Origin: CAZNDN01 sp964571815
Lineage (GTDB): Bacteria > Fibrobacterota > Chitinivibrionia > Chitinivibrionales > WJKA01
Direction: 5' to 3'
Assembly (NCBI GenBank): GCA_964571815.1
Contig: CAZNDN010000065.1
Location: 1 to 21,775, forward strand
DNA length: 21,775 nucleotides
The number at the start of each line of letters is the position of its first letter. The stretch's first letter is position 1. Below the pieces are notes generated by a model that was given only the letters and a program-made list of their open reading frames with translations, did not search any database and was not told the DNA's origin. Of this stretch, positions 1 through 8,235 are shown in pieces. The position numbers and the translations under genes are program-made.

Positions 1-394
1 CTAGTGCACCCCATTACCCTTCGTACCGTCCCGATGGACCACGTATCGGCAGCGGGTGTCGCGTCGTGTTTGAGGAACCAATTATATTCTCTCTCCGCAA
101 GCATTCGGATATTCACGTGCCGTCCGGCCGCGATTGCTCCTCGACAGATACCGCGGTGGGAGTCGGGCAGGGGGCCTGCTCAGGAGGGGGAGGGGATGAT
201 GCGGTTCGAGGAAGTTTCCCTGCCGGTAGCGGGTCCGATAACCTCGAGGGGTGCAACACAACAGTGTCGATGACCTCAGGGCGTAAGGCGAAAGGTACGG
301 GGCATGCCTGAGGCGACGTCTCGCTTTGTCACCGGACAAAACTTTTCTGGTATCTGATTCGGGGAGCGATACCTTCAGGGGGAGATGCGCTGCA
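1..394. other. left-edge stretch with no supported gene
   Basis: I see no convincing gene here. The short open frames on both strands have low-complexity, Arg/Pro/Ser-rich translations typical of chance frames in GC-rich DNA. A weak promoter-like pair, TTGTCA at 326-331 and TATCTG at 351-356 with a 19-base spacer, lies before the hydrolase, but the spacing is long. TTG at 326 could extend the hydrolase by 23 residues in frame, although the added peptide does not look like part of the fold. Confidence 0.5.
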
Positions 395-1336
395 ATGAGA
401 GGAAAGATCGGCCGGCGGGACTACATGGTTGAAGGGGAGAGCGGCCCTCTTTTTGTGCGCGAAATTCGGCCCCATTCCAGAACCGTATCTTCCACCGCAC
501 TGTTCGTGCACGGCAACACATTTCCTTCACAGGCGGATTTCGACCTTCCGCTGCAAGGATGCAGTTACGTGGAGTACCTCGCCGGAAGGGGGATTACATC
601 TTTTATCTTCGATCATCGCGGGTACGGGAGGTCGTGCAAACCGGGACGAGATGTGCCGGTTGAACTGCGAGAAAAGGCCGCCGATTTGGCCGCGGTGTAC
701 CGGTTTCTTGTCGATCGGCAGCGTATCGACTCCATCGTAGTGGTGGGCCTCAGCAGCGGCTGCAACACGGTAGCCGAATTCCTCGCCCAGCCTCATCCGG
801 AAGTTGCCTCGATTGCGTTCCTGGGGCCGTGCTACCTTGCCAATCCTCTGCTGCTGAAATATCGCGGCAAGGTTCGCCTGCTTCGACTGGCCCGGGCACT
901 TATCGGGAGAAGCAGCGACTGCTATGTCTCCTTCAGCCGCGCGGCGCTTGAAAAGAGACTTTACCGGGGAGAAGAACGGGTTGTGGTCCGAGAGGCATAC
1001 GATGCTTTCGTCGATACCGCCATTAAGACAACGTCCTCCGGTGCGCGGAAGCTTCGCAGCCCGGTGCTGGGCTTCCCTCCACTTGACATACCCGCGAAAC
1101 CGTGGGCTCCCATCTTCGATGCGAAGCGCATTGACCGGCCTCTTGCACTATTCCGCGGGGAGCGCGACGATTTCTGCTGTGAAGAGACCATGCGGCGTCT
1201 GAAGGCCGATGCCGGAACCGATCGGGTGGAGGTGAAGGTATTTGCCGACAAGAAACACGATATGCACCTGTATCGAGAGCACGACGACATTTTCGGGGCG
1301 CTTGGCGATTTCGCGACGGCGGGAGGCAATTCATAG
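395..1336 (+). CDS. alpha/beta hydrolase family protein
   Basis: This 313-residue protein is a probable serine hydrolase of unknown substrate. The nucleophile elbow is G-L-S-S-G with Ser at about residue 120. It is preceded by the oxyanion-region FVHGN and the strand-turn FDHRGYGRS, and followed by a candidate acid in GERDDF and a candidate histidine in KKHDMH near the C-terminus. This order is the classic triad layout. ATG at 395 was chosen because AGGGGGA sits about 10 bases upstream; a TTG at 326 would add 23 residues. No signal peptide is seen, so it is probably cytoplasmic. Its TAG stop directly abuts the thrC ATG, implying co-transcription and possibly translational coupling. The substrate cannot be read from the sequence; esterase, thioesterase or lipase-like activity are all possible. 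Confidence 0.85.
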   Translation: MRGKIGRRDYMVEGESGPLFVREIRPHSRTVSSTALFVHGNTFPSQADFDLPLQGCSYVEYLAGRGITSFIFDHRGYGRSCKPGRDVPVELREKAADLAAVYRFLVDRQRIDSIVVVGLSSGCNTVAEFLAQPHPEVASIAFLGPCYLANPLLLKYRGKVRLLRLARALIGRSSDCYVSFSRAALEKRLYRGEERVVVREAYDAFVDTAIKTTSSGARKLRSPVLGFPPLDIPAKPWAPIFDAKRIDRPLALFRGERDDFCCEETMRRLKADAGTDRVEVKVFADKKHDMHLYREHDDIFGALGDFATAGGNS

Positions 1337-2446
1337 ATGGCTCTTCCGAGATTGATCTGCCCAACATGCCGTGTCACGGTTCACCTTGAGAAACCGCCAT
1401 TCGTGTGCCGGGACTGCGGCGGACTGCTGTCACTGCCCCTTCTCCCGTACAAGGGTCCGCAGGATGTTTCGGCTCCCGGAATATGGCGTTTTAAAGCGTC
1501 CCTGCCGCTCTCAAGCGGTGTGAGTCTGGGTGAGGGCGATACGCCGCTGTTACCGGCACGTTCGGACCGTTTTGCCTCCGACGGAAAGAGCCTCTTCTTC
1601 AAGATCGAAACCGGAAATCCTACCGGATCATTCAAGGATCGGGGAAGTGCTTCGGTTACCGCGGCAGCCGTTACTCACGGGTTCGATCGACTGGTGATTG
1701 CTTCAACGGGGAACGCCGGCGCTTCCGTTTCGGCGTATGCCGGGAGACAGGGTCTCCCGCTTACAGTCGTCGTACCCTCATGGGTCTCGGAAGGAAAGCT
1801 GACTCAAATCGCCTTTCACGGGGCTGCCCTGAAAAAGGTGGAAGGAGGGTTCGACGATGCCGAGCGGGAGTATTCAGGCCTGGTTGACGGAGGTGCGTTT
1901 CCGGCCGGATCCGACAACCCGTTCCGTACCGAAGGGACGAAGACGGTCGCGTTTGAGATTTACGAGCAGATGTCGGGCCTGAAGCCCGACCGCATCATTG
2001 TGCCTGTCGGAACCGGAAACTTGATTACCGCGATGCACAAAGGCTTCCGCGAAATTGTCGAGGCCGGTTTTCTTCCCGATCTGCCGAAGATCGATGCGGT
2101 GCAGCTCGCAAGCGTTCCGCCGCTTCGGGAGCAGGCCGAAATGAGTGATTCTCCCGCGATACCGACCAGCGTGGCCACGGGGATCAACATTGCCAGGGCC
2201 GTGCTGGCGCGTGAGGCCGTGAACGCGGTAGATGAGACGGGGGGAAGCATTCATATTGTGGGCGAGGAGGAAGTCTTGAGTGCCCGGGGCGACCTTGCGC
2301 GATGTGAGGGAATCGGGACAGAGCCCACCGGCGCCGTGACGGTAGCGGCTTATCGCAAGGCGGTCCGCGACGGGACGGTGGACAGCGGAGAAAAGGTTGT
2401 CGTGACGATAACCGGGCATGTGCTGAAACAGTCGGTGCCGCGGTGA
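1337..2446 (+). CDS. thrC: threonine synthase (PLP-dependent, with N-terminal zinc ribbon)
   Basis: A 369-residue fold-type II PLP enzyme that converts O-phospho-L-homoserine to L-threonine, the last step of threonine biosynthesis in the cytoplasm. The N-terminus carries a zinc-ribbon-like CPTC...CRDC (Cys 8, 11, 24, 27). The PLP-binding lysine is Lys100 in TGSFKDRG. The phosphate/substrate loop STGNAGAS and the glycine-rich PVGTGN loop follow, and SxGIGTEPTGAV-like residues lie near the C-terminus. Length and motif order fit the short class of bacterial threonine synthases. ATG 1337 directly follows the hydrolase stop; GGGAGG at 1321-1326 lies inside the upstream gene. Related fold-type II enzymes (threonine dehydratase, cysteate synthase) are the main alternatives, but the zinc ribbon plus GEGDTPL favours ThrC. 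Confidence 0.9.
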   Translation: MALPRLICPTCRVTVHLEKPPFVCRDCGGLLSLPLLPYKGPQDVSAPGIWRFKASLPLSSGVSLGEGDTPLLPARSDRFASDGKSLFFKIETGNPTGSFKDRGSASVTAAAVTHGFDRLVIASTGNAGASVSAYAGRQGLPLTVVVPSWVSEGKLTQIAFHGAALKKVEGGFDDAEREYSGLVDGGAFPAGSDNPFRTEGTKTVAFEIYEQMSGLKPDRIIVPVGTGNLITAMHKGFREIVEAGFLPDLPKIDAVQLASVPPLREQAEMSDSPAIPTSVATGINIARAVLAREAVNAVDETGGSIHIVGEEEVLSARGDLARCEGIGTEPTGAVTVAAYRKAVRDGTVDSGEKVVVTITGHVLKQSVPR

Positions 2447-2521
2447 TGCGGCGATACCGATGGGGGGGGCCTGCGATTGAACCCGGATCCGGCCCCGGAG
2501 CAACCAAATGGAGGAGAGAGA

Positions 2522-2746
2522 ATGGAGTTGATGAAGTGGGTTCGTGAACGTTCGGAAGCCCTCGGCATGTGCGATATTGCCGTAGTGAAACTCTTTGCAA
2601 TGCTGGTGGGAGTCGTTGTCGGGGCCTTGTTTGCCCCGGTTGTGAAGCGCAATATTGGAAAGGTGCTTGCATTGACCGCTGTAACAGGCGTAATTTTGGT
2701 CTACCGATGGTTCACGGTAGTGCCCGACACGGATGGGGTGCGATGA
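2522..2746 (+). CDS. small membrane protein, function unknown
   Basis: A 74-residue protein that I cannot assign to a characterised family. It has a short charged N-terminus (MELMKWVRERSE), then two hydrophobic stretches. The first starts near residue 18 (VKLFAMLVGVVVGALF); the second (VLALTAVTGVILVY) follows after a basic VKRN turn. This suggests a two-helix inner-membrane hairpin. ATG 2522 was chosen because GGAGAGAG lies just upstream; the frame extends to 2477, but that N-terminal part is Pro-rich and has no good ribosome site. It lies 75 bases after thrC on the same strand and may be the last gene of that operon. Confidence 0.6.
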   Translation: MELMKWVRERSEALGMCDIAVVKLFAMLVGVVVGALFAPVVKRNIGKVLALTAVTGVILVYRWFTVVPDTDGVR

Positions 2747-2810
2747 TGTATTTCAACGAGTTTGGAAAGGTGACGCGAAGATAGTTTTTACAGCCGCAGG
2801 GCTTACATGT

Positions 2811-2835
2811 CGCCGCGGGAAGAGACTCCCCGGCG
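2811..2835 (+). promoter_or_regulatory. hairpin between the small membrane protein gene and the RRM gene
   Basis: CGCCG-C-GGG (2811-2819) pairs with CCC-CGGCG (2828-2835), giving eight base pairs with one bulged C around an 8-base loop. No U-tract follows, so it is not a classical intrinsic terminator. It could be an mRNA end or a leader element. Confidence 0.4.
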
Positions 2836-2857
2836 GTACCACAATGTGATCGGACTA

Positions 2858-2893
2858 CGGGGCTCAGCACAAGTGCCATTGCTGGGAACCCCG
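2858..2893 (+). promoter_or_regulatory. strong stem-loop in the putative leader of the RRM gene
   Basis: CGGGG + CTCAGCA (2858-2869) pairs with TGCTGGG + AA bulge + CCCCG (2880-2893), giving twelve pairs (one G-U) around a 10-base loop. It ends 43 bases before the ATG of the RNA-binding protein. Leader structures are known to control some small bacterial RRM genes, for example cold-induced cyanobacterial ones. That this one is regulatory is inference. Confidence 0.45.
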
Positions 2894-2936
2894 CTTAAAA
2901 CCAACACTATGGCACGGATTGGACAAGGGGTCCTTG

Positions 2937-3206
2937 ATGAACATCTACGTGGGGAATCTTCCCTACAGCACAACGGATGGGGATTTGGAGAGGCTTTTTG
3001 AGGAGTTCGGAGAAGTAGCGTCGGCGAAGGTGATTGTCGACAGAGAAACCGGCCGTTCGAAAGGGTTCGGTTTTGTCGAAATGCCTCAGCAGGATCAGGG
3101 GCAGGCGGCGGTCCAGGGCCTTAACGGCAGAGAAGTCGAAGGCCGTACCATGAAGGTGAACGAGGCTCGGCCCAGGGAAGAACGACCGCGCCGGAATCGA
3201 TGGTAG
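2937..3206 (+). CDS. single-RRM RNA-binding protein
   Basis: An 89-residue protein made almost entirely of one RNA recognition motif. RNP2 is IYVGNL at residues 3-8, and RNP1 is KGFGFVEM in the middle; both are canonical, with the aromatic residues that stack on RNA bases. A short basic tail (REERPRRNRW) replaces the Gly-rich tail of many eukaryotic and cyanobacterial relatives. ATG 2937 is supported by AAGGGG at 2925-2930 with a 6-base spacer. Bacterial members of this family bind single-stranded RNA and are often cold- or stress-responsive; the RNA target here is unknown. It stands alone, with hairpins upstream and a terminator-like hairpin downstream, so it is probably monocistronic. Confidence 0.92.
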   Translation: MNIYVGNLPYSTTDGDLERLFEEFGEVASAKVIVDRETGRSKGFGFVEMPQQDQGQAAVQGLNGREVEGRTMKVNEARPREERPRRNRW

Positions 3207-3740
3207 CACTGTTCCCACCAACGGGGCGTGAATTCCGAGGGGGTGCATAGAGCCGGTTCGCCACCGAGGACTTGATTCGCTTCTTCGACGTTCCACTGCT
3301 GCAGACGGCGGGCGGGGTGAGAACCAGGCAGGCCGCCCCGCGTTTTGCGCGGTCAACGCTTTTCCGGAACAGCGTCGGTAGCTTCGTCGGCCTGCGGCGT
3401 GATGCCGCGGGAAGGGGGGAGGTACGGCTGTTTCGGCCTGAAGAAGTCTTGTGCAGCGGTGAAATTCCGCTGCTGTCAGGACGGAGCCTCGAGGATTTCG
3501 ATGCCGTTGTATCGCTGTCCGATCGACCTGATGTCACCCGCCGGCCCCCTGTGTCGACCGTTCGGTGCCCGGCACAGGGAGCCAATCTTTCCTTCCGCAC
3601 GCGCGAAAAAGTGTCAATTGTGAGACGCTCAATCCCTCTGCCCGGACCTCAATAGTGTAAAATCGAGTAATTTCTATGGATAGACCCTGGTACGGAGGTT
3701 GCTCATTGCAGGGAGGGCTTGATTTGTCCGACGGAGGCGT
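3207..3740. other. 534-base intergenic stretch
   Basis: No supported gene. A 127-residue open frame on the + strand (3272-3655) and antisense frames exist, but they have no domain, no good ribosome site and a biased Arg/Ser/Pro composition. The stretch holds the terminator-like hairpin near 3308-3346. An isolated TAAAAT at 3658-3663 could be a -10 element for the next gene, but no matching -35 was found. Confidence 0.5.
3308..3346 (+). terminator. probable terminator of the RRM gene
   Basis: GCGGGCGG (3308-3315) pairs with CCG-C-CCCGC (3333-3341), giving eight pairs with one bulge. TTTT follows at 3343-3346, about 100 bases after the RRM stop. The loop is long and the T-run short, so support is moderate. 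Confidence 0.4.
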
Positions 3741-5183
3741 ATGGTGAGCCTGGTATCCGGGATTCTCGCAAGGGCATGGTGCGCACTTCCCATGGTTCTG
3801 CTCTGCTGGGCCGGGGGCGCGATTTCAGAGGAATTGTACCTTGGTATGAGGGATACGGAGGCAATTCCCGGGGAGCGGACATGGATCCCGGTGTATCTGG
3901 CCAACTATGAGGAAGCCGACATATACGGGTGTCGCTTCACCTTCCGGGCGGGAGATGCCGACGCTCTTGCGCAGCCGGAGTACCAGCCGGCACAGCGGCT
4001 TGCGGGTTCGTGGAATGGGGAACGGAAGACGGCCTCCGACGGGGGTTACACCTATACGTTTATGGCTGACGAAACCGGCGACGGGCCCCTGGGGTATGGG
4101 GGCGGCAGATTGGCCGTCATTTCCGTTGATGTTCCGGCCGGTCGTGCCGGTCAGACAGGGACTACGCTGAACCTCTCCAACATCATCTTCTACACCGACG
4201 ACAAGGCAATCACCGGTAGTCCCGTGCAGGCGCAACTGCGTTTCGTCTCCGATTTGAACGAATCGAAGGTTGAGGATGTTGACGGTGACGGAGATTTTGA
4301 CGAATCCGACGCCGGGGTGGTGCTTCGGTGCGGCTTGAACCGCAGGCTTGCTCAGCCCCCTCTCTGCGATGAGTACAGCACCGCGGAGTTGGATTTCAGC
4401 GGCGATGGAGTTATCGACTCGCGGGATGCCTCTCTGCTGCTTCGCTACCTTGTCGGCCTGATTCCCCGGCTGCCCGACGGCTCGTGGCAGGTTGACGCCC
4501 AACCGGTTACTTACAGGGGCGATGTGTTTCTGGATGCACCCCGTCGTCTTGCAAAGGACGTGTATCGGTATACCGTCAAGGGCCGCAATGTTTCGGGCCT
4601 CCTGGCCGCGGAGATGGTTCTGAAATGGGACCCCGGGAAAGTGGCCGGAATCAGGAATATCGAATCCATGCGAGGTAGTATTGTCGCGGGGGTATACGAT
4701 GCCGACGGTTCTATCTACAGTATCTCGCTGGCGGGCAACGATGCCGCGGAGACGGGTGAAGTTGATCTTGCGGCCGTGGATGTGGAATACGGCGCCGGCG
4801 CGTCGAAAATCGGAATGACTATCGGCGGCGCCTTGCTCTACCACGCCGAGGGTGTTATGCTTGCAGCGGGAACGTGGGAAACCGGTGAGAAGATCCGGGC
4901 GCCCACAAACCAATCCCCGGCGGGTGTCATTACGGGCGGGCCTTCTGCCACTCAAGGCGGGAGCTTTTTTGACGGCCGGGTGCTTCATATTCGCAATTCC
5001 GGGCGGCAGGAACCAAAGGTCCGGATTGTGGACATGAGCGGGAGAGTGGTCCCGCGGAGGATTTGTTTTCGGGACCGTTCGTTCCTGCGACTTGACCTTT
5101 CCGCAATTCCTCCGGGCCGCTACCTTGCCGTAGTGGAAACGAGGGGGACCAGCGAAGTCACCGGATTCGTGAGCAGGCGCTGA
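3741..5183 (+). CDS. secreted cohesin-dockerin-cohesin protein with C-terminal sorting domain
   Basis: A 480-residue exported protein. A signal peptide covers about residues 1-29 (hydrophobic PMVLLCWAGGAIS). Residues ~31-170 form a cohesin-like beta domain. Two F-hand calcium loops follow at ~179 (DVDGDGDFDESD) and ~218 (DFSGDGVIDSRD), each trailed by a helix with LLRYLVGL-like residues, which is the duplicated dockerin pattern. A second cohesin-like domain spans ~262-395. The C-terminal ~70 residues (VRIVDMSGRVV...LDLSAIPPGRYLAVV) match the style of T9SS type A sorting domains. Cohesin-dockerin binding is known from cellulosomes, but such modules also occur in non-cellulolytic bacteria. No glycoside hydrolase is adjacent. 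GGAGG at 3733-3737 lies close to ATG 3741; GTG 3744 is better spaced and equally possible. The domain calls come from sequence pattern only. Confidence 0.75.
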   Translation: MVSLVSGILARAWCALPMVLLCWAGGAISEELYLGMRDTEAIPGERTWIPVYLANYEEADIYGCRFTFRAGDADALAQPEYQPAQRLAGSWNGERKTASDGGYTYTFMADETGDGPLGYGGGRLAVISVDVPAGRAGQTGTTLNLSNIIFYTDDKAITGSPVQAQLRFVSDLNESKVEDVDGDGDFDESDAGVVLRCGLNRRLAQPPLCDEYSTAELDFSGDGVIDSRDASLLLRYLVGLIPRLPDGSWQVDAQPVTYRGDVFLDAPRRLAKDVYRYTVKGRNVSGLLAAEMVLKWDPGKVAGIRNIESMRGSIVAGVYDADGSIYSISLAGNDAAETGEVDLAAVDVEYGAGASKIGMTIGGALLYHAEGVMLAAGTWETGEKIRAPTNQSPAGVITGGPSATQGGSFFDGRVLHIRNSGRQEPKVRIVDMSGRVVPRRICFRDRSFLRLDLSAIPPGRYLAVVETRGTSEVTGFVSRR

Positions 5184-5622
5184 GCCGCCGGTCCTCGGAT
5201 GTGAACCACGGAGTTGAAGATCCCCTCGCCGGCGATAATGGTCGGAAGCTCGGCAGGTGTGGTGCGGAGGGCATTCCTTTTTCCGGACCAACCGGAAACG
5301 CAGACGGGTCACTATTGGCATATTCGGAGATAACCGGCCTGCGAGGTCGGTTCAGAGGGGCGGGGCCGTTGTCTTGATTGTTGCTCCTACTGCTGGGGTG
5401 CACGTTGTGGGCAGTTGGAGTACTATCGGTCCCAAACGGGCACGCTTCATGAGCTGAGTACGAGATACGGTACGGAAAGTCCCGGAATTGAGACTCGAAC
5501 CGGAGGCGGGGTGCATTTTTCGACTTTGAGGGCCATATAGTAAGCCGGCACAAGCCTTGCGCGAACTTGAAAGGGTAAGTATATACCTGGTAGTCTCACG
5601 CAAAGCCTGAGGAGTCGGAAAA
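5184..5622. other. 439-base intergenic stretch carrying a promoter
   Basis: No supported gene. A compact symmetrical hairpin, TTTCCGG-ACCAA-CCGGAAA at 5280-5298, has no following T-run. A promoter-like pair precedes the next gene and is listed separately. Confidence 0.5.
5557..5585 (+). promoter_or_regulatory. candidate sigma70-type promoter for the VIT-like gene
   Basis: TTGCGC (5557-5562) and TATATA (5580-5585) are separated by exactly 17 bases, giving an expected start near 5592 and a leader of about 30 bases before ATG 5623. The -35 element matches TTGACA at four of six positions. Confidence 0.5.
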
Positions 5623-8175
5623 ATGAATATGAAGAGGAAAACATGGGTGACAATGGCGGTTGTGGCGGCTCTTGCCGGGGATGTCTTCTCTCAGATTCGG
5701 TTGGATCAGTTCAATTCCCGATCAACACTCAACAATCTCAGGGCTGCCACGAAGGTCAAGACGCTTCTGGTGCAAACCAGGGTCAACGGAGGGCTGGCCG
5801 TGACACGGCTCACCATGGAGCTTGAACCTGGACCCTACGTCGGGTACGAGAAGGTCGTGGTCGGAGATCCGGTGATCGGGGAAGAGGGTGTTCCCGAGTA
5901 CACCAAACAGCAGGTCAAGGTGGTAAAAGATCTGGACAGCGTTGAGATAACCGCCGATTTCACCATACCGGAGGATTTTGTAGCCGAGAGTTTGTATTTA
6001 TGGATTGAGGGCGAGCGGGTGGAAGGAGAGATTCAGGACAAGGCCCTCGCGTGGGGACAGTACGTCGAGATCGTCGGCGTGAGAATTGACCCCGCCCTTC
6101 TCCAGTTCCACGGCAACGGCAGGTACAACCTTCGGGTTTTTCCCGCGGCCACGGGCGTTGCGCGAAAGATAGCGCTGGTCTTTCATCATACGCTCGATGA
6201 CGAGTCGGGGAAAGGACTGTCGGCGACGATGCCGATAGCCTACGACACGGCCAACGTGTATTACTATAACGCAGAGGAAAAGAAGTCTCCGATTGGGCGC
6301 CTCCGTGTGGAGGCGTCGGCGGGCGACGACGCCGAATACCGTCTCGCGGTAAAGGGTGTCGGAGAAGGAACGTTCAGTCGTGGTGATCCCCTTAAGGCCG
6401 ACAAACGCAATGTCTATGTGTTGAGTGAGCCGCGGATCAGCTCCGACGATCCTTCGGGTGGCTCCGATGAGTACGGGTGGGTCGGGAAGGACAAGCTCGA
6501 TGGAGAACGGAACATGGGTTTCACTACGCTCCTGACCGAAGACAATGTGGAGCTGGAGGATGAACCGACGACGCGGACCATTGTGGTAGACATGCGCACG
6601 AAATGGTGGGATCACGATGCGTACTATGAGCAGCGGCGCGAGTATGCCTATCCCCAGGCGGACTACACGGCTTCGGGGACGGAGAAGGTTGATATCCGGC
6701 GGCGTGCACAGAAATTCGCCGTGCTGTGTCTGCAAAACTATGTGACCGAAGAGCATACGTTCAATCTTGTATTCGCGGGCAGGGAGGTGCGGACCCTGTT
6801 TGCGGAGCCTGTCGCGCCCACGGCCGCCAATCTCGTTTCGGCTTACGAGGCAATACGCGACGAGACGCCCGATGAGGAGGCGTCGACCGAGGCGGCGCTC
6901 GAGGAAGCCCTGGCTCAGGACCCCGAAGGGATTGTCATTCTGATCAGCGATCTCTACCAGCCGTACAACTACATGCGGTACCTCTACGACGGGGCGGGGA
7001 ACTACCGGGGATACGAGATTTCACCGGAGGGGAAGCGGTACGATGAGCTTCTTGGCCGAATCAGAAAGCAGGTGGAAGCCACGGAGGCGACATTGTTCAG
7101 TATCTGCGATGACGGGCGCGTGAGTGTCATTGCCCGCAACAGCGGCGGCTTCCAACTTGCCTCGCTGCGATACGAATGGTACTACGCCCCTTACGTTGTG
7201 GAGGACGGCGGGACGACACGCTCGATACCGAAGCTCCCGGGGTTGTACCTGGACAACCCGTATCAGGGCGGAATTACGGGGATTGAAGTCGAGGCACTTT
7301 CCGGGGCGGTTTCGGACGTTGTCCACACTGCCGATTCCCGCTATTGGTGGTGGGGCCCCATGCCGTTGGCCGAGGGTCAGGCGCCGGCCAAGCGGGCGCG
7401 CATGCCGGTCTACTATGGCGGACGGGACAGTGTGACACTGAGGGTTGCCGCAACCACAAGCTCATCATCGGCCGATCAGAGCTACGATTTCATGGTCGCG
7501 GGCAAGATGGGGGGGCTTGGGTTCACGAGGAGGGTTTCGGTACGGCCGGCATCGGTAAGCCGCCCGGCAACCGATGTGCAGTGGGCCTTCCGGAAGAGCG
7601 AGCAGCTCGCGATGGAGGACTGGCAAAACAACGCACCGGCCATCAAGAAACTCGGCAAGGATTATCATATCGTAACCCGGCAGACGAGTCTCCTGGCGTT
7701 GGAGCCGTGGATGGAGATGTGGAAGGATACGCTCGGTACTTCCGATGAGAGTACCAATCCCCCAACCGACGGGCGAGGTGCGGAGACCGTTGCACTCAGC
7801 GATCAAGCTCCGACAACAAACACGGGTGACAGCAGTCTGGATGAAGTCACCCTGGATGAATTGATTGCCGGAAAGAGCACGCCGGTACAACCCGAATCGG
7901 TGGGCAGGATCGGGCAAGACGTTTCGGCGGTTGTGCACGGTGGCGCGGTGGAGTTGTATATCCCGGCGGGTCTTCGCGAGAGGCCGCTTACGCTGAAGCT
8001 GCACGATGCGCGCGGCAGGCTGGTGGCACAAAAGAGGATATCAGCCGGTCACCTCGGCGGTTCGCGGGTTCTCTGGCGATTCAACGATCAGTTCACAGTG
8101 GCACGTGGGTTTTACACGTTGGAGTTGAAGGCGGGTTCGACCACCAGACGATTCACGCTCGCAGTGGCCGACTGA
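5623..8175 (+). CDS. secreted VIT-like / degenerate VWA-like protein with C-terminal sorting domain
   Basis: An 850-residue exported protein. A signal peptide spans about residues 1-24 (KRKTW, hydrophobic core, ending VFSQ). Residues ~45-190 resemble a VIT (inter-alpha-trypsin) domain, notably FTIPEDF...LWIEGERVEGEIQDKALAWGQY followed by hydrophobic strands. A region from ~320 to ~510 alternates strands and helices like a VWA fold (TIVVDMRT..., GIVILISDLYQ). The DxSxS metal site expected after the first strand is absent, since DMRTK stands there. The C-terminal ~75 residues (LTLKLHDARGRLV...ARGFYTLELKAG) look like a T9SS-type sorting/Ig domain. A surface adhesion or scaffold role is plausible but not shown. 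AGGAG about 9 bases upstream supports ATG 5623; ATG 5629 is an alternative. The gene appears monocistronic between its own promoter and terminator. Confidence 0.75.
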   Translation: MNMKRKTWVTMAVVAALAGDVFSQIRLDQFNSRSTLNNLRAATKVKTLLVQTRVNGGLAVTRLTMELEPGPYVGYEKVVVGDPVIGEEGVPEYTKQQVKVVKDLDSVEITADFTIPEDFVAESLYLWIEGERVEGEIQDKALAWGQYVEIVGVRIDPALLQFHGNGRYNLRVFPAATGVARKIALVFHHTLDDESGKGLSATMPIAYDTANVYYYNAEEKKSPIGRLRVEASAGDDAEYRLAVKGVGEGTFSRGDPLKADKRNVYVLSEPRISSDDPSGGSDEYGWVGKDKLDGERNMGFTTLLTEDNVELEDEPTTRTIVVDMRTKWWDHDAYYEQRREYAYPQADYTASGTEKVDIRRRAQKFAVLCLQNYVTEEHTFNLVFAGREVRTLFAEPVAPTAANLVSAYEAIRDETPDEEASTEAALEEALAQDPEGIVILISDLYQPYNYMRYLYDGAGNYRGYEISPEGKRYDELLGRIRKQVEATEATLFSICDDGRVSVIARNSGGFQLASLRYEWYYAPYVVEDGGTTRSIPKLPGLYLDNPYQGGITGIEVEALSGAVSDVVHTADSRYWWWGPMPLAEGQAPAKRARMPVYYGGRDSVTLRVAATTSSSSADQSYDFMVAGKMGGLGFTRRVSVRPASVSRPATDVQWAFRKSEQLAMEDWQNNAPAIKKLGKDYHIVTRQTSLLALEPWMEMWKDTLGTSDESTNPPTDGRGAETVALSDQAPTTNTGDSSLDEVTLDELIAGKSTPVQPESVGRIGQDVSAVVHGGAVELYIPAGLRERPLTLKLHDARGRLVAQKRISAGHLGGSRVLWRFNDQFTVARGFYTLELKAGSTTRRFTLAVAD

Positions 8176-8206
8176 GAGAGGGCGGAAGAATTCCCTGAAG
8201 GTGTGG

Positions 8207-8235
8207 GGGGTCTCGTGCAAACGGGACCCCTTTTT
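8207..8235 (+). terminator. strong intrinsic terminator
   Basis: GGGGTCTCG (8207-8215) pairs with CGGGACCCC (8222-8230) around loop TGCAAA. That gives nine pairs with one G-U, directly followed by TTTTT (8231-8235). It lies 31 bases after the stop of the VIT-like gene. Confidence 0.9.

Noticed and set aside
3272..3655. 127-residue + strand open frame between the RRM and cohesin genes
   Set aside because: No ribosome site, Arg/Ser-rich composition, no domain, and it overlaps a terminator-like hairpin.
5280..5298. hairpin TTTCCGG-ACCAA-CCGGAAA as a terminator
   Set aside because: No T-run follows on either strand, and it lies about 100 bases after the stop of the cohesin-dockerin gene.
3825..5321. 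498-residue open frame on the - strand
   Set aside because: It is antisense to the cohesin-dockerin gene, whose + frame has a signal peptide, calcium loops and a sorting tail. The antisense translation has no recognisable domain.
5480..5512. tRNA T-arm-like sequence on the - strand (GGTTCGAGTC)
   Set aside because: The flanking bases do not form the five-pair T-stem, and no acceptor or anticodon arm could be built around it.
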